The position numbers and the translations under genes were made by a program. Below, piece after piece: positions 1 through 5,541 of a stretch of 5,646 nt of DNA. This DNA is from an uncultured Dermatophilus sp. (GTDB lineage Bacteria > Actinomycetota > Actinomycetes > Actinomycetales > Dermatophilaceae), in NCBI GenBank assembly GCA_945876925.1, contig CAMCQD010000137.1, forward strand, positions 1-5,646, in the 5' to 3' direction. Under the pieces are notes generated by a model. That model was not told where the DNA came from, did no database searches, and saw only the letters and a program-made list of their open reading frames with translations. Position 1 is the first letter of the stretch. Every line of letters begins with the position of its first letter.

Positions 1-287
1 AGGCCGGGACGGGCCGCGATCGCCGCGATCCGGCGGGTGCCCAGGCTGGCGATCTCATCGCACAGCACGGCTAGCCGGCGTGCCTGGTCCAGCGGCGGAT
101 CGGCGAATCGCCACCCGGCCACCCCGGTGGGAGCGGCCAGGCGGCCCCGGTCGTCGCAGGCCAGGAGGTACAGGCAGCCCTCGGCCCGGCTGGCCGCGCT
201 GGCGAGCAGATCGACCGCGCCGGCGAAGACGTCCGGGTCGGCGATGGGACGTTCAGCCCATCCGCGAGGCAAGTTCACGAAGCTCAT
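1..287 (-). CDS. Hypothetical protein, N-terminal part (runs off left edge)
   Basis: The frame is open from an ATG at 287 to the left edge: 95 full codons, no stop, C-terminus outside the window. The start is supported by an AGGG Shine-Dalgarno core (299-296) eight bases upstream; an in-frame GTG at 308 is a weaker alternative. The product begins MSFVNLPRGWAERPIADPD. It then has a helix-like Ala/Leu-rich stretch, a hydrophobic segment followed by acidic residues (LYLLACDDRGRL, about residues 42-53), and a second amphipathic stretch ending in RRIAAIAARPG. No signal peptide or transmembrane segment is visible, so it is probably cytosolic. Third positions are overwhelmingly G/C, as in the neighbours, which supports real coding over the opposing plus-strand frames. 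I do not recognise the family; the hydrophobic-strand-then-DD arrangement recalls small actinobacterial proteins of unknown function, but that is only an impression. It is transcribed away from the 741 gene. Confidence 0.72.
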   Translation of the reverse strand, partial: MSFVNLPRGWAERPIADPDVFAGAVDLLASAASRAEGCLYLLACDDRGRLAAPTGVAGWRFADPPLDQARRLAVLCDEIASLGTRRIAAIAARPG

Positions 288-425
288 GGCCCATACCCTG
301 CCGGTCACCACTGACACCGTGCCGCCTGGTCGCGCCCCGCCCCGGCAGATCCTGAATCGGCGTGCGCCCCAGCGGCTCTCAGCCGCGCGCTGCCGACGGC
401 AATGAGCGCGGCGGCCGGGTAATCC

Positions 426-471
426 CGGCTGGCTAGCCGGCCGTGACCCCGGCTGGTCCCTGTCGGCCAGC
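426..471. repeat. Two adjacent small GC-rich hairpins
   Basis: Positions 426-432 can pair with 437-443 (seven pairs, one of them G-T) around a CTAG loop. Just after, 452-458 can pair with 465-471 (seven pairs, one of them T-G) around a six-base loop. Neither is followed by a T run. They could be operator-like or mRNA leader structures, but short inverted repeats are common by chance at this GC content. Confidence 0.25.
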
Positions 472-531
472 GGCGCGGTGAGCTGAGCCCCTCCGGCGGG
501 TTCGCGCGATGATACCGCCCGGTGGCGTCTG

Positions 532-560
532 TGCGCTATCGTCCTAAACAGCGTTGTCAA
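532..560 (-). promoter_or_regulatory. Possible promoter for the left-edge gene
   Basis: On the minus strand positions 560-555 read TTGACA, a perfect -35 hexamer, inside an AT-richer patch. Sixteen bases on, the minus strand reads TAGCGC (538-533), which has the TA of a -10 element but lacks the final T. If used, the transcript would have a leader of roughly 240 bases before the ATG at 287. On the plus strand the same site reads TTGTCA (554-559), but no good -10 follows at the expected distance. The poor -10 keeps confidence low. Confidence 0.25.
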
Positions 561-727
561 AAAGGGTCGTCACCGGAATCGCCCGCGGGTGGTTCACGCA
601 GCCGGGTGGCGGCCCTTGGTCGTCCCCCGGAGACCCCGGTGGCGGCCCGCACCCGGCCGCGCCACCACTGCGGCCGGGCACGGCATGACCACGCATCCGA
701 GACACCCCTCGCAGGCAATTTCAATCC

Positions 728-732
728 AGGAG
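728..732 (+). promoter_or_regulatory. Ribosome binding site fixing the start at 741
   Basis: AGGAG lies eight bases before the ATG at 741. The in-frame GTG at 732 overlaps this site and could not use it, so ATG 741 is preferred. Confidence 0.7.
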
Positions 733-740
733 TGAGTGAT

Positions 741-986
741 ATGTCGCCGGAGGCGCTGTTCAGCGCCATGGTCCAGGTTCTCTTCGTCGGGGTCACCATC
801 GCGGTCGCACTGGCCCCATGGTGGTTCGTCGGCCGGTACGGCATCCCCGCCCGCGAACGGCTGCCCCTGGTCGAGCTCGGCTGGCGCGGCCACCTGGCCA
901 CCTTCCGGCGCGGCACCAGCTGGTACACCGCCACCCTCCCGGCCGGGCACCCGGCCCGCCCGGCCACCGACGGCTTCGACCTGTGA
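741..986 (+). CDS. Small single-pass membrane protein (81 aa)
   Basis: An 81-residue protein with one clear hydrophobic segment at about residues 8-30 (VQVLFVGVTIAVALAPWWF), directly followed by a basic stretch (GRYGIPARER, 31-40). By the positive-inside rule the N-terminus should be outside and the C-terminal half in the cytoplasm. The remaining 45 or so residues are soluble, with GWRGHLATFRRGTSWYTATL followed by a Pro/Ala-rich end. There is no cleavage-site-like motif after the hydrophobic segment, so I read it as a membrane anchor and not a secretion signal. The frame stays open upstream to 522, but the AGGAG at 728 selects ATG 741. The serine hydrolase gene starts 60 bases downstream on the same strand, so they may be co-transcribed. 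I do not recognise the family; coding is supported by the ribosome site, the membrane segment and G/C-rich third positions. Confidence 0.7.
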   Translation: MSPEALFSAMVQVLFVGVTIAVALAPWWFVGRYGIPARERLPLVELGWRGHLATFRRGTSWYTATLPAGHPARPATDGFDL

Positions 987-1046
987 CCCAGGTCCCTGGC
1001 AGACTCGCCTCGTAACCCGGGAACCGCACCGCTACGAGGAGCCGTC

Positions 1047-1865
1047 ATGAGCAGTCCCGGCCTGGTCCACGCGCTCGTGGACTGCCCGGCCGATTCCGTG
1101 TCGGTGGCGGTGATCGGCCCGGGCGGCCCGATGGCGATCCACGATTCCGGCCACCGCCACCCGTGGGCCTCGGTCACCAAGATCGCCACGGCGCTGACGG
1201 TGCTCGACGCCGTGCAGGAGGGGGTCGTGTCCCTCGACGACCCAGCTGGCCCGCCGGGGGCGACCCTCGGCGACCTGCTCTCACACGCCTCGGGCTACAT
1301 CTTCGACAGCGAGCGGGTCATCTGCCGGCCCCGGCGGCACCGGATCTACAGCAACTCCGGGATCAACGCGGCCGCCGCGCACCTGGCAGCCGCCACCGGC
1401 CGGCCGTTCAAGGACGAACTGCACGACCGGGTACTCGATCTGCTCGACCTGCGGCACACCTGGCTGGTCGGGCAGCCCGCCAGCGGCATGTGGAGCCGGA
1501 TCGGCGACCTGGCCACCCTGGCCCAGGAGCTGCTCACCCCCCGGCTCATCCTGCCCCGGGTCGTCGAGCTGGCGTCCACGCCGGTGCTCCCCGAGCTGGG
1601 CGGGGTGCTGCCCGGCTTCGGACGGCAGCTGCCCAACACGTGGGGATACGGCTGCGAGATCCGGGACCGCAAGTCACCGCACTGGACCGCAGCCCGTAAC
1701 TCCCCGGCCACGTTCGGGCATTTCGGCATGTCCGGCAGTTTCTGCTGGGTGGACCGGCAGGCCCGGCTGGCCTGCGTGTTCCTGTGCGACCGGGATTTCG
1801 ACGACTGGGCCGTGCGCTGGTGGCCGGTGTTCTCCGGGCGCATCCTCGACACCTACGCGAGCTGA
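1047..1865 (+). CDS. Serine hydrolase, class C beta-lactamase/esterase fold
   Basis: A 272-residue protein carrying the three signatures of the beta-lactamase-related serine hydrolase superfamily (Pfam Beta-lactamase type). SVTK at 42-45 gives the nucleophilic Ser42 and Lys45; YSN at 101-103 gives the Tyr/Asn motif; HFG at 225-227 stands where class C enzymes have KTG and EstB-type esterases or peptidases often have HxG. The LLSHASGY block (77-84) is also typical. All catalytic residues are present, so it should be active on an ester, amide or peptide bond; the substrate cannot be read from sequence. It is short for the family (often 350-400 residues) and has no signal peptide, so it is probably cytosolic, unlike periplasmic or exported beta-lactamases and DD-peptidases. 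GAGGAG at 1036-1041, five bases before ATG 1047, fixes the start. It lies 60 bases after the small membrane protein, and its last 13 bases overlap the convergent beta-helix gene. True beta-lactam resistance is unlikely but not excluded. Confidence 0.9.
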   Translation: MSSPGLVHALVDCPADSVSVAVIGPGGPMAIHDSGHRHPWASVTKIATALTVLDAVQEGVVSLDDPAGPPGATLGDLLSHASGYIFDSERVICRPRRHRIYSNSGINAAAAHLAAATGRPFKDELHDRVLDLLDLRHTWLVGQPASGMWSRIGDLATLAQELLTPRLILPRVVELASTPVLPELGGVLPGFGRQLPNTWGYGCEIRDRKSPHWTAARNSPATFGHFGMSGSFCWVDRQARLACVFLCDRDFDDWAVRWWPVFSGRILDTYAS

Positions 1866-3079
1866 TCTCCCGCCAGCCGCGCAGCCAGCGCGGGCACGGC
1901 CTGGGCGGCCGCGCCGGTCCGCACCCGGGACACCTGGGTCAGCCACGCCGTCCCGGCCGAGGCGACCTCGCCGGGCAGGTCCTGCACTGCGGCGATGTAC
2001 CCGTCCCCGGCGGCTGCGGCGGCGCGCAGGGCGCTCACGAGCTCCCCGGGTGGCGGCGGCGCCCCGGCACCGGGCGGGGGGGCTACCGCGATCAGCCCGG
2101 CCGCGGCGGTGAGCTGCCGCTCGGCGTCACTGGTGCCGGGCAGCTTGCGCAGCAGCGCGCCGAGCCGCTTGGCGCGCTCCTTGCGGGCAGCGGCCAGTGC
2201 CCGCAGCGCCTGCTCGAAGACCAGGTCCCCGAGTTCCTGGGCGGCGAAGAACGGAGCGCGGGCTACCCGGTACCACTGTTCCAGGGCATCGAGCGCGGCC
2301 AGGTACTCCACGTTGCGGGCAGCCAGGCGGGATATCCCGCGGAAGTCGTGCGGCGAGAACGGCCGGGACACCGGCGGCACCGGGCCGGGCAGGACCAGCC
2401 GGTCCTCATCGCGGATGTCCTGGCGCACGATCTCCCCGGCGCCGACCACGGTGCCGTAGGCGACCCGGGCGGGGCCGACCGTGCCGCCCTGGCCGCCGAG
2501 GAAGATGCGGTGCTCGCGGAGCATCACCCCGCGCGGCACGTCGCCGAACAGGGACGGGGTCGCCTTGTCACCGGTCGGGGTGAAGTTGAAGTGAATGTAG
2601 GACGAGCCGACCTCGCTGTGATCCGAGCGGCTGGTGCCGCCGGCCATGAGCGCGTCGCAGAAGTTGATGAGCGAGCCGAGGGTGACGAACGGGAACAAGA
2701 TGGTCTGCTTGAGGCCGACGGTGTGCGCGCCCCCGGATTCTTCCTCCAGGAGGCACCCTTCGCGCACGTGATGCCCCAGGCCCAGGTTCGCGCCCTCGAG
2801 GAAGACAGCCCTGGCAGCGTACCCGCCCTTGAGCTTGACGTCCGGGCCCAGGGCGCAGTCCTCGATGGTGACCGGGCCTTCCCGGCCGAGCTCGGCCCCC
2901 GCCGAGATGACGGTGCGCTTACCGCGGATCCGGCAGCCTGGATGGATGATGACGCCGTCGCCGCTGATCCGGTCCACGTCCACGTCGTCGCCGACCGTCA
3001 CCGTCCGCGGGTCCGGCATCGACACGCCCTTGGCGATCAGTGCCCCGGTCTTCTGGTAACCCTTGGCTTCTCGCTGCAT
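1853..3079 (-). CDS. Left-handed beta-helix (hexapeptide-repeat) protein, GlmU-like
   Basis: A 408-residue protein. Residues about 28-230 show short hydrophobic residues every six positions with frequent Gly turns (VTVGDDVDVDRI, GVIIHPGCRI, VTIEDCALGPDVKLKG), the pattern of left-handed parallel beta-helix transferases such as the C-terminal half of GlmU. A distinctive block follows: FCDALMAGGTSRSDHSEVG (140-158), then SSYIHFNFTPTGDKATPSLF (159-178), GDVPRGVML and IFLGGQGGTVGP. From memory, near-identical wording occurs in proteins annotated as UDP-N-acetylglucosamine pyrophosphorylase-related, mostly outside actinobacteria. No N-terminal nucleotidyltransferase domain is present, so pyrophosphorylase activity is not supported; sugar-nucleotide acyltransferase or binding is inferred. 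Residues 245-405 are helical, with a Pro-rich linker (333-345). The start rests on AGGAGG (3090-3085) five bases before ATG 3079; an in-frame ATG at 3112 is less likely. The gene follows patB after a hairpin and overlaps the convergent hydrolase by 13 bp. Confidence 0.85.
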   Translation of the reverse strand: MQREAKGYQKTGALIAKGVSMPDPRTVTVGDDVDVDRISGDGVIIHPGCRIRGKRTVISAGAELGREGPVTIEDCALGPDVKLKGGYAARAVFLEGANLGLGHHVREGCLLEEESGGAHTVGLKQTILFPFVTLGSLINFCDALMAGGTSRSDHSEVGSSYIHFNFTPTGDKATPSLFGDVPRGVMLREHRIFLGGQGGTVGPARVAYGTVVGAGEIVRQDIRDEDRLVLPGPVPPVSRPFSPHDFRGISRLAARNVEYLAALDALEQWYRVARAPFFAAQELGDLVFEQALRALAAARKERAKRLGALLRKLPGTSDAERQLTAAAGLIAVAPPPGAGAPPPPGELVSALRAAAAAGDGYIAAVQDLPGEVASAGTAWLTQVSRVRTGAAAQAVPALAARLAGDQLA

Positions 3080-3084
3080 CCATG

Positions 3085-3090
3085 CCTCCT
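3085..3090 (-). promoter_or_regulatory. Consensus ribosome binding site fixing the start at 3079
   Basis: The minus strand reads AGGAGG, then five bases, then ATG. It decides between the in-frame ATGs at 3079 and 3112, because the upstream one lies before this site and the downstream one is ideally spaced. A third ATG at 3083 is out of frame and too close to the site. Confidence 0.75.
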
Positions 3091-3155
3091 GGGGCGTTTG
3101 GCTCTCCCGCATTCTCTCAGGGGCGGTCGTACTGCATGCGCAGGCGCGCACGCCC

Positions 3156-3190
3156 GCCCTGGCCCGTCCCGGGAAGGGACGGGCCAGGGC
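3156..3190 (-). terminator. Perfect 15-bp hairpin between patB and the beta-helix gene
   Basis: Positions 3156-3170 are exactly complementary to 3176-3190, giving a 15-bp GC-rich stem with a five-base loop (GGGAA on the plus strand). It lies 55 bases past the patB stop codon and 76 bases before the beta-helix start. There is no T run on either strand, so it is not a classic intrinsic terminator; actinobacteria often have such hairpins without a U tract. It could terminate or attenuate transcription from the asd-patB unit, or protect the 3' end of that mRNA. Confidence 0.6.
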
Positions 3191-3245
3191 ACGCCGCCCC
3201 GCCCATCCGGCTCCATCCGCCCGGGCACGGCCCGCGTCCCGGGCG

Positions 3246-4409
3246 TCAGGCCAGGGACGCGGCGAGCCGGGCGATGATCTCCTCGAGCACCGGCAGCGGG
3301 GTGCCGAAGTTGAGCCGGGCGAAGCCCTTGCCGGCGTCGCCGCATGCGGGACCGGGGGTGAGCACGACCCCGGCCTCACGGGCGAAGAACTCAGCCGGGT
3401 CGTCCCCGAGGCGCGCATCGCCCAGCGGCCGGAAGTCGAGGAACGCCAGGTACGTTCCCTCGGGCTGGCGGTAGCCGGCGCCGGGGAGGCGAGTGGCCAC
3501 CAGCTGGGACAGCGCCTGCCGGTTGCGGTCCAGGTAGGCCAGCACTCCCGCCAGCCACTCCTCGCCCTCGTCGTAGGCCGCGATATTGGCGAAGATGCCC
3601 GGCCGCGAGGCCCCCAGCCAGCGCCCGGCCCGTTCCCAGACGCGTTCGTGCGCGGGGTTGGTGAAGCTGATCTGGGCGCATTTGAGCCCGGGCAGGTTGA
3701 ACGACTTCGACGCGCTGGCCGCGGTGATCGCGTGCGTCGCCGCCCGCTCATCGAGCGAGGCGTAGGGCACGTGCCTGGCCTGGGGAAACACCAGGGGCGC
3801 GTGGATCTCATCGGAGAACACCAGCCCGCCCCGGGACTCGACCACGTCGGCGATGGCCGCCAGCTCGGCACGTTCCAGCACCCGGCCGACCGGGTTGTGC
3901 GGATTGCACAGCACGAGCAGCTCGGCGCCGGTATCGAACGCCGCCGCGAGCGCGTCCAGGTCGTACACCCACCGCCCTTCGTCGCTGACCAGGGGGACCT
4001 GCACGACCTCGCGCCCGGAGTAACCCGGCAGGGTGAGGAAGGGCATGTACGCCGGGGTGGGCACGATCACCGGCGTGCCCGGCGTGGTGTAGTGCTCGAT
4101 CACCGACTGGAGGGCGATGAGCACGTCCGGCACCGGGTGCACCCATTCCGGCGGTGGCGCCCACCCGTACCGGCGCTGCGTGAACTGCGTGTAGGCACGG
4201 GCGAGTTCGGCGTTGTCCGAGGGCGGCGAGTAGGCCAGCGCGCCGGTGGCGAGCAGCCCGAGGATGCTGCGCGTGACCGGTTCGGCCAGCGGGAAGTCCA
4301 TCTCGGCGATCCAGGCGCCGATGGCCCCGGGGGCCTGCGACCACTTGGCCGTGCCCTTGGCGCGCAGCTCCCCGATCGTGATCTCGTCGAAGGCCTCGGT
4401 GAAGTCCAT
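3246..4409 (-). CDS. patB: MalY/PatB-family C-S lyase (cystathionine beta-lyase)
   Basis: A 387-residue PLP enzyme of the fold-type I aminotransferase class, of normal length for MalY/PatB. Family marks in order: WIAEMDFP (33-40; MDF is characteristic of MalY/PatB), PTPAYMPF (118-124 region), CNPHNPVGRV (168-177), SDEIHAPLVF (199-208) with Asp200 placed to bind the PLP ring nitrogen, SASKSFNLPGLK (232-243) with Lys235 as the Schiff-base lysine, and ARLNFGTP (364-371) with Arg365 placed to bind the substrate carboxylate. The likely reaction is cleavage of L-cystathionine to homocysteine, pyruvate and ammonia in the cytosol; members also desulfurate cysteine and cleave other thioethers, and AecD of Corynebacterium is a relative. 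It starts 13 bases after the asd stop codon, so the two are almost certainly co-transcribed, which supports a methionine-pathway role. GGGGGAG (4418-4412) is the ribosome site, unusually close to the ATG. An ordinary aminotransferase is less likely given the MDF and NPHNP motifs. Confidence 0.93.
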   Translation of the reverse strand: MDFTEAFDEITIGELRAKGTAKWSQAPGAIGAWIAEMDFPLAEPVTRSILGLLATGALAYSPPSDNAELARAYTQFTQRRYGWAPPPEWVHPVPDVLIALQSVIEHYTTPGTPVIVPTPAYMPFLTLPGYSGREVVQVPLVSDEGRWVYDLDALAAAFDTGAELLVLCNPHNPVGRVLERAELAAIADVVESRGGLVFSDEIHAPLVFPQARHVPYASLDERAATHAITAASASKSFNLPGLKCAQISFTNPAHERVWERAGRWLGASRPGIFANIAAYDEGEEWLAGVLAYLDRNRQALSQLVATRLPGAGYRQPEGTYLAFLDFRPLGDARLGDDPAEFFAREAGVVLTPGPACGDAGKGFARLNFGTPLPVLEEIIARLAASLA

Positions 4410-4422
4410 CGCTCCCCCGGGG

Positions 4423-5457
4423 TCAGCGCCGGGCGAGGTAGGCCTCGGCGACCTGCACGGCGTTGAGCGCGGCCCCCTTGCGCAGGTTGTCCGCGACGAC
4501 GAACAGCGACAGCCCCCGGCCCTCGGGGGCGGCCTGGTCGGAGCGCACGCGCCCGGCGAGCACCTCATCCCGGCCGGCCGCCGCCAGCGGGGCGGGCACG
4601 TCGGTGACGATCACGCCCGGAGCCCGGGACAGCAGCTCAAGGGCTTGCTCCGGGGTGATCTCGCGCTCGAACCCGGCATTGATCGCCAGCCCGTGCCCGG
4701 TGAATACGGGCACCCGCACGCAGGTGGCCGAGGCGCGCAGATCGGGGATGTGCAGGATCTTGCGGGACTCGTTGCGCAGCTTCTGCTCCTCGTCGGTTTC
4801 CCGCGAGCCGTCATCGACGATGGCCCCGGCCAGCGGCACCACGTTGAACGCGATCGGCGCGGCGTAGACGGCCGGGTCGGGCAAGGTCACCGCGCGGCCG
4901 TCGAGGGCCAGGCCCATCGGATCCCCGGAGGCGTACCCGCCGCGCAGGCCGCCGTCGAGCTCGCGCACGCCCTTGCCGCCCGAGCCGGACACGGCCTGGT
5001 AGCTCGCGGCCCGCAGCACCCGCAGCCCGGCGGCGTCGTGCAGCGGCTTGAGCACCGGCATCGCGGCCATCGTGGTGCAGTTCGGGTTGGCGACGATGCC
5101 CTTGGGGATGGAATCGAGGTCCTCAGGGTTGACCTCGGCGACGACCAGCGGGACCTGCGGATCCTTGCGCCAGCCGCTGGAGTTGTCGATCACCACGCCG
5201 CCGGCTGCGGCCACCCGGGGCGCGTACTCGCGGCTGGCGGTGGCGCCGTTGGAGAACAGCGCGAGGTCAATGCCGGAGAAGTCCGCGGTCGCCGAATCCT
5301 CGACCAGGACTTCCCCGTCCTTCCACGGCAGCTTCGTGCCGGCGCTGCGGGCGGAGGCGAAGAAGCGCACATCGTCCGCGGGGAAGTCGCGCTCGGCGAG
5401 CAGGGTGCGCATGACCCCGCCGACCTGACCAGTGGCACCGAAAACAGCAACTCGCAT
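4423..5457 (-). CDS. asd: Aspartate-semialdehyde dehydrogenase
   Basis: A 344-residue enzyme of normal length that reduces aspartyl-4-phosphate to aspartate 4-semialdehyde with NADPH in the cytosol, at the branch to lysine/diaminopimelate, threonine and methionine. The N-terminal Rossmann fold starts at once with VAVFGATGQVGG (3-14). FSNGATASREYAP (68-80) and DNSSGWRKDP (91-100) are family blocks; the second is usually SSAFR or SSAWR, so Gly95 is a mild variant. NPNCTT (124-129) carries the catalytic Cys127. YQAVSGSGGKG (153-163) includes Gln154. RVPVFTGHGLAIN (248-260) carries Arg248 and the acid-base His255. The C-terminus returns to the cofactor domain (FVVADNLRKGAALNAVQVAE). An in-frame TAG only four codons upstream (5469-5467) makes ATG 5457 the first possible start. 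No Shine-Dalgarno lies at normal distance. The MalY/PatB gene follows by 13 bases. In many actinobacteria asd directly follows the aspartokinase gene; the visible upstream tail does not look like aspartokinase. Confidence 0.97.
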   Translation of the reverse strand: MRVAVFGATGQVGGVMRTLLAERDFPADDVRFFASARSAGTKLPWKDGEVLVEDSATADFSGIDLALFSNGATASREYAPRVAAAGGVVIDNSSGWRKDPQVPLVVAEVNPEDLDSIPKGIVANPNCTTMAAMPVLKPLHDAAGLRVLRAASYQAVSGSGGKGVRELDGGLRGGYASGDPMGLALDGRAVTLPDPAVYAAPIAFNVVPLAGAIVDDGSRETDEEQKLRNESRKILHIPDLRASATCVRVPVFTGHGLAINAGFEREITPEQALELLSRAPGVIVTDVPAPLAAAGRDEVLAGRVRSDQAAPEGRGLSLFVVADNLRKGAALNAVQVAEAYLARR

Positions 5458-5463
5458 ACGGCC

Positions 5464-5469
5464 AGGCTA
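5464..5469 (-). promoter_or_regulatory. Candidate -10 element for leaderless asd mRNA
   Basis: The minus strand reads TAGCCT (TAnnnT type) with its last T seven bases before the A of the asd ATG, the distance expected if transcription begins on the ATG itself. The absence of a ribosome site in the 12 bases before the ATG fits a leaderless mRNA. A GGAGG lies about 20 bases upstream, too far for normal use. I see no clear -35 hexamer, which actinobacterial leaderless promoters often lack. Confidence 0.45.
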
Positions 5470-5541
5470 GAGGTACCCTCCGGCGGCGTGCGCGGCGGTC
5501 CGCGTAGTGGCGGGGGGCGAGTTCCCGGTGCCTGCGGGCGG

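Larger units (their letters stand above)
288..740. other. Non-coding stretch between divergent genes
   Basis: No convincing gene is visible in these 453 bases. Open frames crossing it lack a ribosome binding site or are upstream extensions of the 741 gene without a better start. It holds two small GC-rich hairpins (about 426-471), an AT-richer island (about 536-563) with promoter-like hexamers, and the Shine-Dalgarno sites of both flanking genes. Its position between divergently transcribed genes makes it the natural place for promoters in both directions. I found no tRNA-like cloverleaf and no recognisable riboswitch. Confidence 0.6.

Noticed and set aside
302..317. Apparent palindrome with GGTCAC and TGACACC near the left gene start
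   Set aside because: The two arms are not true reverse complements when aligned base by base.
988..999. CCAGG/CCTGG inverted repeat just after the small membrane protein gene
   Set aside because: Five-base arms with a two-base gap cannot form a stable hairpin and are expected by chance.
1020..1046. ECF-sigma-like promoter (GGAAC, 18 bases, CGTC) before the serine hydrolase
   Set aside because: The CGTC ends directly against the ATG at 1047, so transcription would start inside the gene and past its ribosome site; the GAGGAG between the boxes also needs to be transcribed.
1784..3277. Long plus-strand open frame (497 codons) across the beta-helix gene
   Set aside because: It is the opposite-strand shadow of the beta-helix gene: Gly/Arg/Ala-rich, with no domain pattern and no ribosome site, a common artefact of high GC.
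3080..3871. Long in-frame upstream extension of the beta-helix gene (to a 672-residue frame)
   Set aside because: The extension runs antiparallel-free but out of frame through patB, which has clear PLP-enzyme motifs, and its translation is low-complexity Arg/Pro/Ser. The AGGAGG before ATG 3079 marks the real start.
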